From: DATGMB01 sp035293845 | GTDB lineage: Bacteria > Acidobacteriota > Terriglobia > Bryobacterales > Bryobacteraceae | Assembly: GCA_035293845.1 (NCBI GenBank) | Contig: DATGMB010000087.1 | Coordinates: 1 to 6,655, forward strand | Reading direction: 5' to 3' | Length of the DNA stretch: 6,655 nt | Shown: positions 6,251 through 6,655 of the stretch, piece by piece | Layout: every line of letters starts with the position of its first letter | Numbering within the stretch: the stretch's first letter is position 1 | Made by a program: the position numbers and the translations under genes | The notes under the pieces: model-generated | Told to the model about the DNA's origin: nothing | The model's database searches: none | Seen by the model: only the letters and a program-made list of their open reading frames with translations

Positions 6251-6655
6251 TCACTCGTGTACGCGGCCGGGGATTACAAACGGGCCGCGCACTTCCTCCA
6301 GGCGGATGGCCACCTCCAGCAGCAGCTCGTCCTCGAACGGTCTCCCTAGCAGTTGCACTCCGACTGGCAGGCCGCCCGATGTCACCTGCATCGGCACGGT
6401 AACCGCCGGCAACCCGAGTACGTTCGCCAGCACGGCGGGCATCATCGCCTGAAACAGTCCGATTTCGCGGCCATCGACGGTCCAGCGCCGCTCGCGATGG
6501 CGGAAGGCGGGGACGCCGCAGACCGGCATGAGGAGCACCGGAACCTGCTCCATCTGGCGCAATAATGCCGCGCGGAGGCGGTCGCGCGCGGCGAGGTTTT
6601 GCAGGATCTGCGCGGCCGTGGGCGGCTCGGAACGCGAGAGGAATTCGAGGAGCGT
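6251..6655 (-). CDS. Amidase-signature enzyme, C-terminal part (cut by window edge)
   Basis: The last 134 residues of an amidase-signature (GatA-like/AmiE-type) hydrolase run off the right edge; the frame is open all the way. The visible part carries the family's C-terminal landmarks: RDRLRAALL before MEQVPVLLMPVCGVPAF, then LANVLGLPAVTVP, GGLPVGVQLLGRPFEDELLL, and a final helix ending the domain. The catalytic Ser-cisSer-Lys residues lie in the N-terminal half outside the window, so activity and substrate cannot be judged; GatA itself, a general amide hydrolase or a related enzyme are all possible. The absence of gatB/gatC in view says nothing either way. An internal ATG at 6553 and TTG at 6562 are not true starts, because conserved sequence continues upstream. 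It converges on the radical SAM gene, with the terminator in between. Confidence 0.88.
   Translation of the reverse strand, partial: TLLEFLSRSEPPTAAQILQNLAARDRLRAALLRQMEQVPVLLMPVCGVPAFRHRERRWTVDGREIGLFQAMMPAVLANVLGLPAVTVPMQVTSGGLPVGVQLLGRPFEDELLLEVAIRLEEVRGPFVIPGRVHE

Overview
The window is a GC-rich bacterial chromosome segment with tightly packed genes, short gaps, no RNA genes, no insertion sequences and no CRISPR array. Base composition, the style of the split polysaccharide chain-length protein and kinase, and a small secreted protein of a type I associate with Acidobacteria suggest an acidobacterium, perhaps of the Solibacter/Bryobacter group. That placement is inference from gene style; no marker gene is present.

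Layout. Bases 14-2669 (+) hold the tail of an exopolysaccharide module: a Wzz/GumC-type polysaccharide co-polymerase followed 37 bases later by its separate cytoplasmic BY-type tyrosine kinase. The two should act together to control assembly and export of a surface polysaccharide whose other genes probably lie upstream of the window. Convergent to them, at 2700-3359 (-), is a DtxR/MntR-family metal-dependent repressor, best started at a GTG. Divergent from it, at 3463-3858 (+), is a small secreted beta-rich protein of unknown function. The roughly 100-base gap between these two contains an inverted repeat (3376-3402) that could be an operator.

A 205-base intergenic region with a plausible sigma70-type promoter (3971-3999) then leads into the largest and most interesting gene, 4064-6169 (+). 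It encodes a 701-residue radical SAM protein with the multi-cysteine layout of the MJ0619/tetraether synthase (Tes) superfamily. Archaeal members join lipid tails carbon to carbon, and bacterial relatives have been implicated in membrane-spanning lipids such as the iso-diabolic acid of Acidobacteria. The gene stands alone and ends at a strong intrinsic terminator (6191-6246). The window closes with the C-terminal part of an amidase-signature enzyme on the minus strand (6251-6655), cut by the window edge.

There is no sign of a defence system or mobile element. The best candidate for under-described biology is the radical SAM enzyme, with its long extra C-terminal region. The metal regulator paired with a secreted protein and an inverted repeat is a second, weaker one.
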